A stretch of DNA of 64,000 bases from DASSUW01 sp963806395. GTDB lineage: Bacteria; Actinomycetota; Thermoleophilia; Solirubrobacterales; Solirubrobacteraceae. The notes under the pieces are model-generated. The model did no database searches and was not told the origin of the DNA. It was given only the letters and a program-made list of their open reading frames with translations. Positions 8,032-16,283 of the stretch are shown one piece after another. Within the stretch, counting starts at the first letter, position 1; each line of letters opens with the position of its first letter. Made by a program: the position numbers and the translations under genes. The DNA lies in the NCBI GenBank assembly GCA_963806395.1, contig CAWDYI010000011.1:1-64000 (forward strand), written 5' to 3'.

Positions 8032-9218
8032 TGCGCCTGGCAGGTCCAGTGTCCAGTCCACCACGAAAGACCGAGACCGGGATCGCCGCCGGCCTGTTCG
8101 CCGGCCTCGGCCTCCAGGTCGGCGTCTGGGCTGTGCTGATCCCGCACGTGGTCGCAACGCGCGACCTCACACCGGCCGCGCTCGGCGGGGCGCTGGCGCT
8201 GATGGCGGCGACGTCGATTGGCGCGCTCGCCGCCGCCGGGCCGCTCGCCGACCGCATCGGACGGCGCCCGGTCGCCGTCGTGGGGGCCGCCGGCTTCGGC
8301 GCCGCGTTCGCGCTGCTGGCGGCGGTCGAGGCACAGGCGGCGCTGTGGCCGACGCTCGCGTTGTACGGCGTCGCCAGCGGCTTCCTCGACCTCGCGGCGA
8401 ACGCCGTCGGCGCCGACTACGAGCGCGCGCACCAGGTGCGGGCGATGATCCGGCTGCATGCCGGCTTCAGCGCCGCCGCGGCGGCCGGCGCATTGCTCGC
8501 CGGAGCGGTCGGCCCGGAGAGCTACTGGCTTGCAGCGGCGATCTACGCCGGCCTGGCGGTCGTCACGGCGATCGCGCCGCTGCCCGCGCACGAGCGCGTG
8601 CCGTCGGTGGCGGCCGGCGGGCGGCTCGCGCTCCTGCGCATCCCGGCGATCGCCGTCGCCGTCGCGCTGTGCTCGCTGTGCTTCTTCGGCGACGGCGCGA
8701 TCGAGGGCTACGCGGCACTGTTCCTGCGCGACGTGCTCGCCTCCGGCAGCCTGCTCACCGGCGCGGCGCTGGCCGCCTTCCACAGCGCTTCGATGGTCGG
8801 GCGGCTCGTGTTCGGGCGCATGCGGGACGAGCGGCGCGTGCTGACGATCGCCGGCCTGCTGGCGAGCGCCGGCATGGCCGTCGTCGTCGTGGCCGGTTCG
8901 GCGGTCCTCGCGGCGGTCGGCCTGCTCGTCGTCGGGTTCGCGCTGTCGCCGGTCGTCCCGACGGCGCTGTCGCTGGCCGGTCGCAGCGCGCCCGGGCGGA
9001 GCGGCACGGCGGTGTCGCTCGTCACCACGATCGGCTACAGCGCGTTCGTCGCCGGCCCGCCGATCGTCGGCGCGCTCGCCGGGCTCACGTCGCTGCGGGT
9101 CGCGCTCGCACCGATCGTCGTGTCGACCGCGGCGATCGCGCTGCTCGCGCGCTACTCGGGCGTCACGTACGCGCCCGACAGCCCGCCGTCGACCAGGAAG
9201 GTCGAGGCGGTCACGTAG
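8031..9218 (+). CDS. MFS transporter
   Basis: A 395-residue major facilitator protein with 12 predicted helices. The loop 2-3 signature is visible ('PLADRIGRRPVAVVGAAGF', D-R-x-G-R-[RK]). This YbjJ-like group of small MFS proteins exports or exchanges small molecules, but no substrate can be assigned. ATG 8031 is the longest start; an in-frame GTG at 8049 is possible because the ATG sits immediately after a -10-like TAGCGT. The 3' end overlaps the convergent SDR gene by 67 bp. Confidence 0.85.
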   Translation: MRLAGPVSSPPRKTETGIAAGLFAGLGLQVGVWAVLIPHVVATRDLTPAALGGALALMAATSIGALAAAGPLADRIGRRPVAVVGAAGFGAAFALLAAVEAQAALWPTLALYGVASGFLDLAANAVGADYERAHQVRAMIRLHAGFSAAAAAGALLAGAVGPESYWLAAAIYAGLAVVTAIAPLPAHERVPSVAAGGRLALLRIPAIAVAVALCSLCFFGDGAIEGYAALFLRDVLASGSLLTGAALAAFHSASMVGRLVFGRMRDERRVLTIAGLLASAGMAVVVVAGSAVLAAVGLLVVGFALSPVVPTALSLAGRSAPGRSGTAVSLVTTIGYSAFVAGPPIVGALAGLTSLRVALAPIVVSTAAIALLARYSGVTYAPDSPPSTRKVEAVT

Positions 9219-9898
9219 CTGGACTCGTCGGAGGCCAGGAACAGTGCCGCGTTGGCGATCTCGCGCGCCTCCGCGAAGCGGCCCATCGGCAGGTGCACGA
9301 GCCGCCGCGCCGCCTTCTCCGGGTCCTTGGCGAACAGCTCCTGCAGCAACGGCGTGTTGACCGGTCCCGGGCACAGCGCGTTCACCCGCACGCCGTGGCG
9401 CGCGAACTGCACGCCGAGCTCGCGCGACAGCGCCAGCACCGCGCCCTTGGACGCCGTGTAGGAGATCTGCGAGGTCGCCGCGCCCATCACGGCCACGAAC
9501 GACGCGGTGTTGATCACCGATCCGCCGCCGCTCTCGATCAGGTGCGGGATGCCGTACTTGCAGCACAGGAAGACCGACTTGGTGTTGACGTCCTGCACGC
9601 GCTGCCACGCCTCGACCGTCGTGTCGAGCACCGAGCCGTCGTCGTTCGGCGAGATCCCCGCGTTGTTGAAGAGCACGTCGACCCTGCCCCACTCGCCGTG
9701 CGCATGGGCGAACATCGTGCGCACCGCGGCCTCGTCGGCGACGTCGCACGCGAGCGCGAGGTCGACGTCGGCGATGTCGTCGCTGAGGTCGACGCCCACC
9801 ACCAGGGCGCCCTCGGAGCGGAACAGCCTCGCCGTCTCGGCGCCGATGCCGCTGGCGGCACCGGTGATCACGCAGACCCTTCCCTCGAGCCGGCTCAT
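9152..9898 (-). CDS. SDR-family NAD(P)-dependent oxidoreductase
   Basis: A 248-residue classical short-chain dehydrogenase. The nucleotide motif 'TGAASGIG' is near residue 12, 'NNAG' near 85, and the catalytic Tyr-x-x-x-Lys in 'SYTASKGA'; 'PGPVNTP' follows. D37-type acid in 'VVGVDLSDD' favours NAD over NADP. It is the last gene of the permease-ligase-hydrolase-aldehyde dehydrogenase operon; its ATG overlaps the upstream stop as ATGA. It may reduce or oxidise an aldehyde or hydroxy intermediate of that pathway (inference). The 3' end overlaps the opposing MFS gene by 67 bp. Confidence 0.9.
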   Translation of the reverse strand: MSRLEGRVCVITGAASGIGAETARLFRSEGALVVGVDLSDDIADVDLALACDVADEAAVRTMFAHAHGEWGRVDVLFNNAGISPNDDGSVLDTTVEAWQRVQDVNTKSVFLCCKYGIPHLIESGGGSVINTASFVAVMGAATSQISYTASKGAVLALSRELGVQFARHGVRVNALCPGPVNTPLLQELFAKDPEKAARRLVHLPMGRFAEAREIANAALFLASDESSYVTASTFLVDGGLSGAYVTPE

Positions 9899-11250
9899 GT
9901 CGCGTAGTACACCGACTTGACCTCCGTGTAGTAGTCGAGCGCGTGCGGGCCCAGTTCGCGGCCGTACCCGGACTGCTTGAAGCCGCCGAACGGCGTCGAC
10001 ACCCGCACCGATGTGTTCGAGTTGATCGACAGGACGCCGGTCTCGAGCGCGCGCGCGACCCGCAGCGCCTTGGCGCCGTCGCGCGTCCAGATCGAGCCGG
10101 ACAGCCCGTAGATCGTGTCGTTGGCGAGCTCGATCGCCTCCTGCTCGTCGCGGAACGTGAGCACCACCGCGACCGGCCCGAAGATCTCCTCGCGCACGGC
10201 ACGTGCGTCGCGCTCGACCGGGCACAGGACGGTCGGCGGGAACCAGTAGCCGGGCCCGTCGGGGGCGCTGCCCTGGATCGCGACCGGCGCGCCGGACGGC
10301 ACGAACGACGCAACCGTCTCGCGCTGGCCGGCCGAGATCAGCGGTCCCATCTCGGTCGCCTCGTCGAGCGGGTCGCCGACGCGGATCGCCTCGACCACTT
10401 CCTCGAGCGCGTCCATGAACGAGTCGAGCGCCGACCGCTCGACGAGGATCCGCGAGCGCGCACAGCAGTCCTGGCCCGCGTTGCCGAACACCGCGCTCGG
10501 AGCCGCCGCGGCGGCCGCCTGGACGTCGGCGTCGGCGAACACGATGTTCGCCGACTTGCCGCCCAGCTCGAGCGTCACGCGCTTGATCGTCTCGGCCGCG
10601 CCGGCGGCGATCCGCCGCCCGACCTCGGTCGAGCCGGTGAACGCGACCTTCGCCACGTCGGGGTGCTCCACGAGCCGCGCCCCGGCTGTGGACCCCGGGC
10701 CCACGAGCACGTTGACGACGCCCTCCGGGATCCCGGCCTCGACCGCGATCCGCTCGAACTCGATCGCGGTCAGCGGCGTCAGCTCGGCGGGCTTGAGCAC
10801 GACCGTGTTGCCGGCCGCGAGCGCCGGCGCGAGCTTCCACGACGCGATCGTCAGAGGGAAGTTCCACGGCGTGATCAGCGCGACCACGCCGAGCGGCTCG
10901 CGGAACGTCATCGTGACGCCGCCGGGCACGGGGATCGTGTCGCCGAGCGCGCGTTCGGGCGCCGCCGCGTAGTAGCGGAACGTGTCGGCCACCATGTCCA
11001 TCTCGCCGCGCGCGTCGTTGATCGGCTTGCCCGCGTTGCGCGCCTCGAGCACCGCCAGCTCCTCGCGCGCGGCGGCGAGCGCGTCGGCCAGCCGGTGCAG
11101 CAGCCGCGCCCGGTCGGCCGGCGAGATCGCCCGCCACGCCGGGTAGGCGGCCTTCGCGCGCGCCACCGCCGCGTTGGCCTCCTCGGCGCCGGCGCGCGGC
11201 AGTTCGGCGAGCGTCTGCTCGGTCGCGGGCTCGAGGACCGTGAGCGTCAA
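9895..11250 (-). CDS. Aldehyde dehydrogenase (PuuC/betaine-aldehyde type)
   Basis: An NAD(P)-dependent aldehyde dehydrogenase of 451 residues using a TTG start that overlaps the previous stop (TTGA). Motifs in order: 'ITPWNFPL' (oxyanion Asn), 'VLKPAELTPL', 'FTGSTEVGRRI' (Rossmann), 'LELGGKSANIVF' (general base Glu), and the nucleophile in 'GNAGQDCCARSRI'; 'EIFGPVAVVLTF' and 'FGGFKQSGYGRE' follow. In the gamma-glutamyl pathway this step oxidises gamma-glutamyl-aminoaldehyde to the acid; that fits the flanking ligase and hydrolase genes. The substrate itself is inferred from context. Start choice: longer frames intrude into the hydrolase gene. Confidence 0.9.
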   Translation of the reverse strand: MTLTVLEPATEQTLAELPRAGAEEANAAVARAKAAYPAWRAISPADRARLLHRLADALAAAREELAVLEARNAGKPINDARGEMDMVADTFRYYAAAPERALGDTIPVPGGVTMTFREPLGVVALITPWNFPLTIASWKLAPALAAGNTVVLKPAELTPLTAIEFERIAVEAGIPEGVVNVLVGPGSTAGARLVEHPDVAKVAFTGSTEVGRRIAAGAAETIKRVTLELGGKSANIVFADADVQAAAAAAPSAVFGNAGQDCCARSRILVERSALDSFMDALEEVVEAIRVGDPLDEATEMGPLISAGQRETVASFVPSGAPVAIQGSAPDGPGYWFPPTVLCPVERDARAVREEIFGPVAVVLTFRDEQEAIELANDTIYGLSGSIWTRDGAKALRVARALETGVLSINSNTSVRVSTPFGGFKQSGYGRELGPHALDYYTEVKSVYYAT

Positions 11251-11981
11251 CGCACCGCTCCGGAGCGATGCGCTGCCGCCTCCTCGACCAGTGCCGCGAT
11301 CAGGTGCGACGCCGGGTCGGCCTCCGGATGCCACTGGACGCCGAGCGCGAACCGGCATGACGGGTCCTCGATCGTCTCGGGCAGGTCGTCGACGGTCGCC
11401 CAGCCGGTGACCTCGAAGCCGGTGCCGACGCGGTCGATCCCCTGGTGGTGGTGGGACTTCGTGGAATGCGTCAGCTCGCTCGCCGCGCGCGCGGCGAGCG
11501 ACCCCTCCGCCAGGCGCACGTCGTGGTCCGCGTTGTCGAACGAGCCGAGCGAACGGCGGTGGTCCTCGTGCCCGACCGACTGCGGCAGGTGCTGGATCAG
11601 CGTCCCGCCGCGGGCGACGTTCATCACCTGCATGCCGCGGCAGACGCCCAGCAGCGGCACGTCGCGGCGCATCGCCCCGAGCGCGAGCGCGAGCTCGAAC
11701 GCGTCGCGCTCGGGCACCGTTCCCGTGGTGTGGGCGTCGGGCTCGGCGCCGTAGAAGCTGGGGTCGACGTCAGCGCCGCCCGTGATGATCAGGCCGTCCA
11801 GCAGGTCCAGCCACGGGTCGGCGTCCTCGCCCGCCCGCGGGTCCGGGGGCAGCATCACGGCGAGCCCGCCGGCGCGCTGGATCGCGTCCGAGTACGCGCG
11901 CGAGAGCAGGTGCGCGGGCTGGTGCCAGTGGCTCCAGCGCGCGCGTTCGAGCGCGGTCGTCAGGCCGATCACCGGTGTCAC
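11247..11981 (-). CDS. Class-I glutamine-amidotransferase-like gamma-glutamyl hydrolase (PuuD-like)
   Basis: A 244-residue protein of the peptidase C26/PuuD group, which hydrolyses gamma-glutamyl-GABA and related amides to free the amino acid. The nucleophile Cys is in 'LGVCRGMQVMNVARGGTL', and His-Glu of the triad in 'GVQWHPEAD'. The oxyanion segment is 'LIITGGADVDPSFYG'. The GTG start at 11981 overlaps the upstream ligase stop (GTGA), and its own stop overlaps the aldehyde dehydrogenase start, so the three steps are translationally linked. Family assignment is firm; the exact gamma-glutamyl substrate is inferred. Confidence 0.9.
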   Translation of the reverse strand: MTPVIGLTTALERARWSHWHQPAHLLSRAYSDAIQRAGGLAVMLPPDPRAGEDADPWLDLLDGLIITGGADVDPSFYGAEPDAHTTGTVPERDAFELALALGAMRRDVPLLGVCRGMQVMNVARGGTLIQHLPQSVGHEDHRRSLGSFDNADHDVRLAEGSLAARAASELTHSTKSHHHQGIDRVGTGFEVTGWATVDDLPETIEDPSCRFALGVQWHPEADPASHLIAALVEEAAAHRSGAVR

Positions 11982-13306
11982 AGCCGCTCGAACCCCCGGA
12001 AGCGCTCCCAGTCGGTGACGGCGGACTCGAACGCCGCGAGCTCGACGTCGGCGTTGTTGAGGTAGTGCGCGACGACCGGCTCGCCGAACGCGTCGCGCGC
12101 CACGTCCGACGCCGCGAACAGCTCGCGTGCCTGGCGCAGGGTGGACGGGACGTGCGGCTTGTCCGCCGTGTACGCGTTGCCGTCGAGGGCGGGCTCGAGC
12201 TCCAGGCCCTCGTCGACGCCGTGCAGTCCGGCGGCGATCATCGCCGACAGCGCGAGGTAGGGATTGACGTCGCCGCCCGGGACGCGGCACTCGATCCGCA
12301 GCGACGGACCGTCGCCGATCACGCGGTATGCGCACGTCCGGTTGTCGCGACCCCAGGCCGCCGCGGTCGGGGCGAACGAGCCCTCCGCGTAGCGCTTGTA
12401 GGAGTTGATGTTCGGCGCCAGGAACAGCGTCAGCTCACGCAGGCAGGCGAGCTGGCCGGCCAGGAACCCCTCGAACACGGCGTTGTCGTCGGCGAACACC
12501 GGATCGTCGCCGTCCGTGCGCAGCGACAGGTGGATGTGACACGAGTTCCCCTCGCGCTGGTCGTACTTGGCCATGAACGAGATCGACATGCCCTCCTGCG
12601 AGGCGATCTCCTTCGCGCCGTTCTTGTAGATCGTGTGGATGTCGGCGGCGCTGACGGCGTCGTCGTAGCGGAAGTTCACCTCGTGCTGGCCGAAGTTGCA
12701 CTCGCCCTTGGAGTTCTCCACCGGCAGGTCCGACGCAGCCATCTCGCGGCGGATCCGCCCGAGCAGCGGCTCGAGCCGCGTCGTGCCGAGGATCGAATAG
12801 TCGACGTTGTAGAGATTGCCCGGCTCGAGGTCGCGATAGCCCTTGTGCCACGCCTCCTCGTACGTGTCGCGGAACACGATGAACTCGAGCTCCGTGGCGG
12901 CCAGCGCGTTCCAGCCGCGCTCGGCGAGCCGGTCGAGCTGCGCACGCAGGATCTGCCGCGGCGAGGCGACGACCGGCGACCCGTCGTGCCACTGCAGGTC
13001 GGCCATGCAGATCGCCGTGCCCGGCACCCACGTGAGCGGGCGCAGCGTCGAGAAGTCCGGCTTCATCTCGAAGTCGCCGTACCCGGTCTCCCATGAGGAC
13101 ATCTGGTAGCCGCTGACGGTGTTCATCTCGACGTCGACGGCCAGCAGGTAGTTGCAGGCCTCGGCGCCGTGGGCGATCACGTCCTCGACGAAGTGGGTCC
13201 CGACGAGGCGCTTGCCCTGGAGGCGGCCCTGCATGTCGGCGAACGCGAGGAGGACGGTGTCGACCGTCCCCTCGCCGATCGCCTTGCGCAGCTCGTCCAG
13301 TGTCAT
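11978..13306 (-). CDS. Glutamine synthetase-like gamma-glutamyl-amine ligase (PuuA-like)
   Basis: A 442-residue type III/PuuA-like glutamine synthetase. The N-terminal beta-grasp starts 'TVDTVLLAFADMQGRLQGKR', and the catalytic barrel holds 'ATELEFIVF', 'ENSKGECNFGQHEVNF' (Glu/Glu metal ligands) and 'SCHIHLSL', with the Glu of 'RIECRVPGGDVNPYL'. The neighbours point to ATP-dependent gamma-glutamylation of an amine (putrescine, ethanolamine or a relative) rather than ammonia assimilation. It starts at ATG 13306, two bases after the permease stop, and its own stop overlaps the hydrolase GTG. Confident as family; substrate inferred. Confidence 0.9.
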   Translation of the reverse strand: MTLDELRKAIGEGTVDTVLLAFADMQGRLQGKRLVGTHFVEDVIAHGAEACNYLLAVDVEMNTVSGYQMSSWETGYGDFEMKPDFSTLRPLTWVPGTAICMADLQWHDGSPVVASPRQILRAQLDRLAERGWNALAATELEFIVFRDTYEEAWHKGYRDLEPGNLYNVDYSILGTTRLEPLLGRIRREMAASDLPVENSKGECNFGQHEVNFRYDDAVSAADIHTIYKNGAKEIASQEGMSISFMAKYDQREGNSCHIHLSLRTDGDDPVFADDNAVFEGFLAGQLACLRELTLFLAPNINSYKRYAEGSFAPTAAAWGRDNRTCAYRVIGDGPSLRIECRVPGGDVNPYLALSAMIAAGLHGVDEGLELEPALDGNAYTADKPHVPSTLRQARELFAASDVARDAFGEPVVAHYLNNADVELAAFESAVTDWERFRGFERL

Positions 13307-13308
13307 CG

Positions 13309-14763
13309 CTACGAGCCGGCCAGTTCTGCCTCGGCGCTCTCGATCGCCGCGAACTCCTCCTCCGGCGCCGAGCCGACCAGATGGTGCCGTGAGTACAGGC
13401 CGAAGTACAGCGCCGCTGCGACGTAGACGCCGAGCGTGATGAACGCCGCGGTGGTGTCGACGAGGAACGTGGCGACGACCGCGAGCACCGCCAGCACGAG
13501 GGCGACCCCGGAGGTCTTGGTGCCGCCCGGCGTGGTGTACGGGCGCTCGAGGTCGGGCTCGCGCGAGCGCAGGACGATGTGCGAGAGCATCATCAGCACG
13601 TACGACACCGCGGCGCCGAAGACGGCGATGTTGAGGATCCGCGCCCCCTGGGACTCCCAGGCGGCCGCCAGGATGAAGCCGGCGAGCGCCGGCAGCAGGA
13701 GCGCGACCCACGGCACCTTGCGGCCGCTCGTGACGGACAGCGCGCGCGGGAAGTAGCCCGCCCGCGAGAGCGCGAACAGCTGCCGCGAGTACGCGTAGAT
13801 GATCGAGAAGAAGCTGGCGATCAGGCCGAACAGGCCGACCCAGTTCACGAAGTCGGTCACGCCGCTGCCGGCGTTCACCGCGATCAGCGCGTCGACCGGG
13901 GGGTTGCCCGACCCGGCGATCGCGGCCGAGCCGCTGCCGCCCGGTGCGAAGGTCAGCATCAGGGCCGCGAAGAGCAGCAGCACGCCCATGCCGGCGATCA
14001 GGCCGCGCGGCATGTCCTTCTTCGGATCGCGCGTCTCCTCGGCCGCGAGCGGGACGCCCTCGATGGCCAGGAAGAACCAGATCGCGTAGGGGAATGCCGC
14101 CCAGATGCCGTCCCAGCCGAATGGCAGGAAGTCGCTCGAGCCGGACGACCCGTCAGGCGGGATGTCGGTCAGGTTCGAGGTCGAGAACTCGGGGATGATC
14201 GCGATGATGAAGACGAGCAGCGCGACGACCGCGATCGCGGTGATGACGAACGTGACCTTCAGGGCCTCGCCCACGCCGACGAGGTGGATGCCGACGAAGG
14301 CCGCGTAGAAGACGAGGTAGACCGGCCAGCCCGCGTCGATGCCGATGTCGAGCGCCTCGACGTAGGCGCCGATGAACGTGACGATCGCGGCCGGCGCGAG
14401 CGCGTACTCGATCAGGATCGCCGTGCCGGTGAGGAAGCCGCCCCACGGGCCGAGCGCGCGCCGCCCGAAGCCGTAGCCGCCGCCCGCGGTCGAGATGGTC
14501 GACGACAGCTCCGCGAGCGCGAAGACCATGCACGTGTACATCGTCGCCATCAGGATCGTGGCGATCAGCAGGCCGCCCCAGCCACCCTCGGCGAGGCCGA
14601 AGTTCCAGCCCGCGAAATCACCCGAGATCACGTACGCGACGCCCAGCCCCGCGAGGAGGACCCAGCCCGCGGCTCCTCTCTTGAGCTGGCGCTTCTCCAT
14701 GTAGTCGGAGCCGACCTGGTCGTAGTCGACGCTCCCTCGGTGCGTCGGGCGCTGCTCAGCCAT
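13309..14763 (-). CDS. APC-family amine/amino acid permease, first gene of the ligase operon
   Basis: A 484-residue permease with about 12 helices. Its first helix 'LLAGLGVAYVISGDFAGWNF' is of the ethanolamine/polyamine (EutP/PuuP-like) type. ATG 14763 is chosen because a strong Shine-Dalgarno (GGGGAG) sits in front of it; a GTG one codon earlier is possible. It heads an operon continuing with ligase, hydrolase, aldehyde dehydrogenase and SDR at spacings of 2 to -4 bp, so uptake and degradation of one amine are probably co-expressed. 'ETRDPKKDMPRGL' matches the conserved inter-helix segment of the family. Confidence 0.88.
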   Translation of the reverse strand: MAEQRPTHRGSVDYDQVGSDYMEKRQLKRGAAGWVLLAGLGVAYVISGDFAGWNFGLAEGGWGGLLIATILMATMYTCMVFALAELSSTISTAGGGYGFGRRALGPWGGFLTGTAILIEYALAPAAIVTFIGAYVEALDIGIDAGWPVYLVFYAAFVGIHLVGVGEALKVTFVITAIAVVALLVFIIAIIPEFSTSNLTDIPPDGSSGSSDFLPFGWDGIWAAFPYAIWFFLAIEGVPLAAEETRDPKKDMPRGLIAGMGVLLLFAALMLTFAPGGSGSAAIAGSGNPPVDALIAVNAGSGVTDFVNWVGLFGLIASFFSIIYAYSRQLFALSRAGYFPRALSVTSGRKVPWVALLLPALAGFILAAAWESQGARILNIAVFGAAVSYVLMMLSHIVLRSREPDLERPYTTPGGTKTSGVALVLAVLAVVATFLVDTTAAFITLGVYVAAALYFGLYSRHHLVGSAPEEEFAAIESAEAELAGS

Positions 14764-14814
14764 CACGCTCCCCTCTCAAAGGTATGACAGACCGCCCTTT
14801 AGCGCAGGCTAGGG

Positions 14815-15123
14815 CTAGCCGCGGACGGATGTCAAGCGCTCGGCGTACGCGCGGAACTCGCGCTCGAACTCCGGCCACCACGGCGGCGGCGGCTCGTCGG
14901 GCCCGCGCGGGCGGCCGATCCCGCCGTCGCCGTCGTCGCCGCGACCGCGAGGCCGGAGCAGCGGGGCGACGACCAGCGAGAGGGCGAGCGACACCACCGC
15001 GCAGAGCCCGAACAAGAGCTCGGAGCCCGGAATGTGGAGCACCGCCGTGCCGATCACGCCCAGCACGGCATATCCGACGCTGACGCCGGCGCCCCAGGCG
15101 CGCATGCGCTTCGGAGCGGACAC
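14815..15123 (-). CDS. Small membrane protein, unknown
   Basis: A 102-residue protein with two hydrophobic helices (about residues 12-32 and 36-57), then an Arg/Gly/Pro-rich cytoplasmic or periplasmic tail with 'PPPPWWPEFEREFRAYAE'. The GTG start is preceded at 6 nt by TAATCT (15130-15135 on the minus strand), a good leaderless -10. It lies between the amine operon and the FAD oxidoreductase in the same direction but apparently with its own promoter. I do not recognise the family. Confidence 0.65.
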   Translation of the reverse strand: MSAPKRMRAWGAGVSVGYAVLGVIGTAVLHIPGSELLFGLCAVVSLALSLVVAPLLRPRGRGDDGDGGIGRPRGPDEPPPPWWPEFEREFRAYAERLTSVRG

Positions 15124-15129
15124 GGTTCC

Positions 15130-15135
15130 AGATTA
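15130..15135 (-). promoter_or_regulatory. Candidate -10 (TAATCT), leaderless
   Basis: TAATCT on the minus strand ends 6 nt before the GTG at 15123. No Shine-Dalgarno is present. Confidence 0.5.
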
Positions 15136-15180
15136 GTACCCGGCCGAGCTCCGGAAACTCACACGAATTCGCGACGGCGA

Positions 15181-16251
15181 TCAGGAGCGGCGCCACCACG
15201 GCGCGCTCGGCGGCGGAGCCGGTACGGCGGGCAGCGGGCGCTCGCGCGCACCCGGCAGGAGCAGCTCCGCCACGTGCTCTGCGATCCCGAGCGAGGCGGA
15301 CAGGCCGGTCGAGCGGATCGCGGCGACGTTGACCAGCCGCGGGCTCGCGCTGGAGCACCCGATCACGTAGTTGCAGCCGCGCCCCGCGGGGCGCAGCCCG
15401 GCGTATGTGGCGATCGGCTCGGCGTGCTCGAGCGCGGGCAGCAGCCGTGCCGCCTCGCGGCGGATGGCGTCGATCGACGCGGGGCGGACCGACCAGTCCG
15501 TCTTGTCGGCCTGGTCGTGCGCGGTCGGGCCCGCGATGACCATGCCGTCGACGGTCGGGAACACCAGCACGCCCCGGGTGTGCGCGGTCGGCACCGGCAG
15601 CAGCACGCGCTCGAGCGGGACGCCGTCGAAGACGAGGAACTCGCCCTTGCGCGGGAAGATCTCGAACGAGTCGTCGCCGAACAGGCGCGCGACCTCGTCG
15701 CCGTACAGGCCGGCGCAGTTGACGACCGTGCGGCTGCGGACCGCGCCGCCCTCGGCGGTCAGCTCGTCGCCGCGGCGCCCGGTCACGCGGAACCCGGTCC
15801 GGATCTCGGCACCGGCGGCCGCCGCCGCGGCCGCGAGCGCCGTCGTGTAGACGACCGGGTCGGTGACCGCCTCGCCCGGCAGCTCGAGCGCGCCGTCGTC
15901 GCGCAGGATGGCCTCGACGCCGTTCTGGCGCGCCTGCGCGGCCAGCCGCGCGACGGTCAGGCGGTCGTCGGCGCCGGCCGGCCGCACGAGGGCGCCGCAG
16001 CGCCGGACCGGGATGCCGAGCGCGTCGATCAGCGGGCCGCGCAGCTCGGCCGAGCGCAGGATCATGCGCGTCTCCAGCTCGCCGGGCGGCGAGTCGAACG
16101 GGACGTGGAGGAGCCCCGAGTTGGTACCGCTCGCACCGCGCGCCAGGGCGTCCTGCGCCTCCAGCAGCACGGTGTCCGCTCCGCGTCGCGCCAGCGCCAG
16201 CGCGACGGCGGCGCCCACGACGCCACCGCCGATGACCGCGACGTCGTGCAC
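15181..16251 (-). CDS. FAD-dependent oxidoreductase (LhgO/GlpA-like)
   Basis: A 356-residue DAO-fold flavoprotein. The dinucleotide motif 'VAVIGGGVVGAAVALALARR' opens the protein and 'NSGLLHVPF' follows as in L-2-hydroxyglutarate oxidase and glycerol-3-phosphate dehydrogenase relatives. 'VVNCAGLYGDEVARLFG' and 'PRKGEFLVFD' are typical of the LhgO branch, and 'YAGLRPAG' is the C-terminal FAD-contact block. It probably oxidises a 2-hydroxyacid or related substrate. GTG start at 16251, 32 bp after the GntR gene, with a perfect palindrome in the gap; the regulator likely controls it. Confidence 0.85.
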   Translation of the reverse strand: MHDVAVIGGGVVGAAVALALARRGADTVLLEAQDALARGASGTNSGLLHVPFDSPPGELETRMILRSAELRGPLIDALGIPVRRCGALVRPAGADDRLTVARLAAQARQNGVEAILRDDGALELPGEAVTDPVVYTTALAAAAAAAGAEIRTGFRVTGRRGDELTAEGGAVRSRTVVNCAGLYGDEVARLFGDDSFEIFPRKGEFLVFDGVPLERVLLPVPTAHTRGVLVFPTVDGMVIAGPTAHDQADKTDWSVRPASIDAIRREAARLLPALEHAEPIATYAGLRPAGRGCNYVIGCSSASPRLVNVAAIRSTGLSASLGIAEHVAELLLPGARERPLPAVPAPPPSAPWWRRS

Positions 16252-16260
16252 CTAGATGAT

Positions 16261-16279
16261 TGATTCCGCCGCGGAATCA
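16261..16279. promoter_or_regulatory. Perfect 9-bp inverted repeat, candidate GntR operator
   Basis: TGATTCCGC-C-GCGGAATCA is a perfect 9+1+9 palindrome, 9 bp before the GTG of the FAD oxidoreductase and 4 bp after the GntR stop. The one-base centre makes a hairpin terminator unlikely, so an operator for the adjacent GntR/FCD regulator is the simplest reading. Confidence 0.5.
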
Positions 16280-16283
16280 GTCA

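Noticed and set aside
6527..9907. 1126-codon plus-strand frame over the APC, MFS and SDR genes
   Set aside because: Asp/Arg/His-rich antisense translation without recognisable motifs; covered by real genes.
16261..16279. Terminator reading of the 9+1+9 palindrome
   Set aside because: The centre is one base and no U-run follows; an operator fits better.
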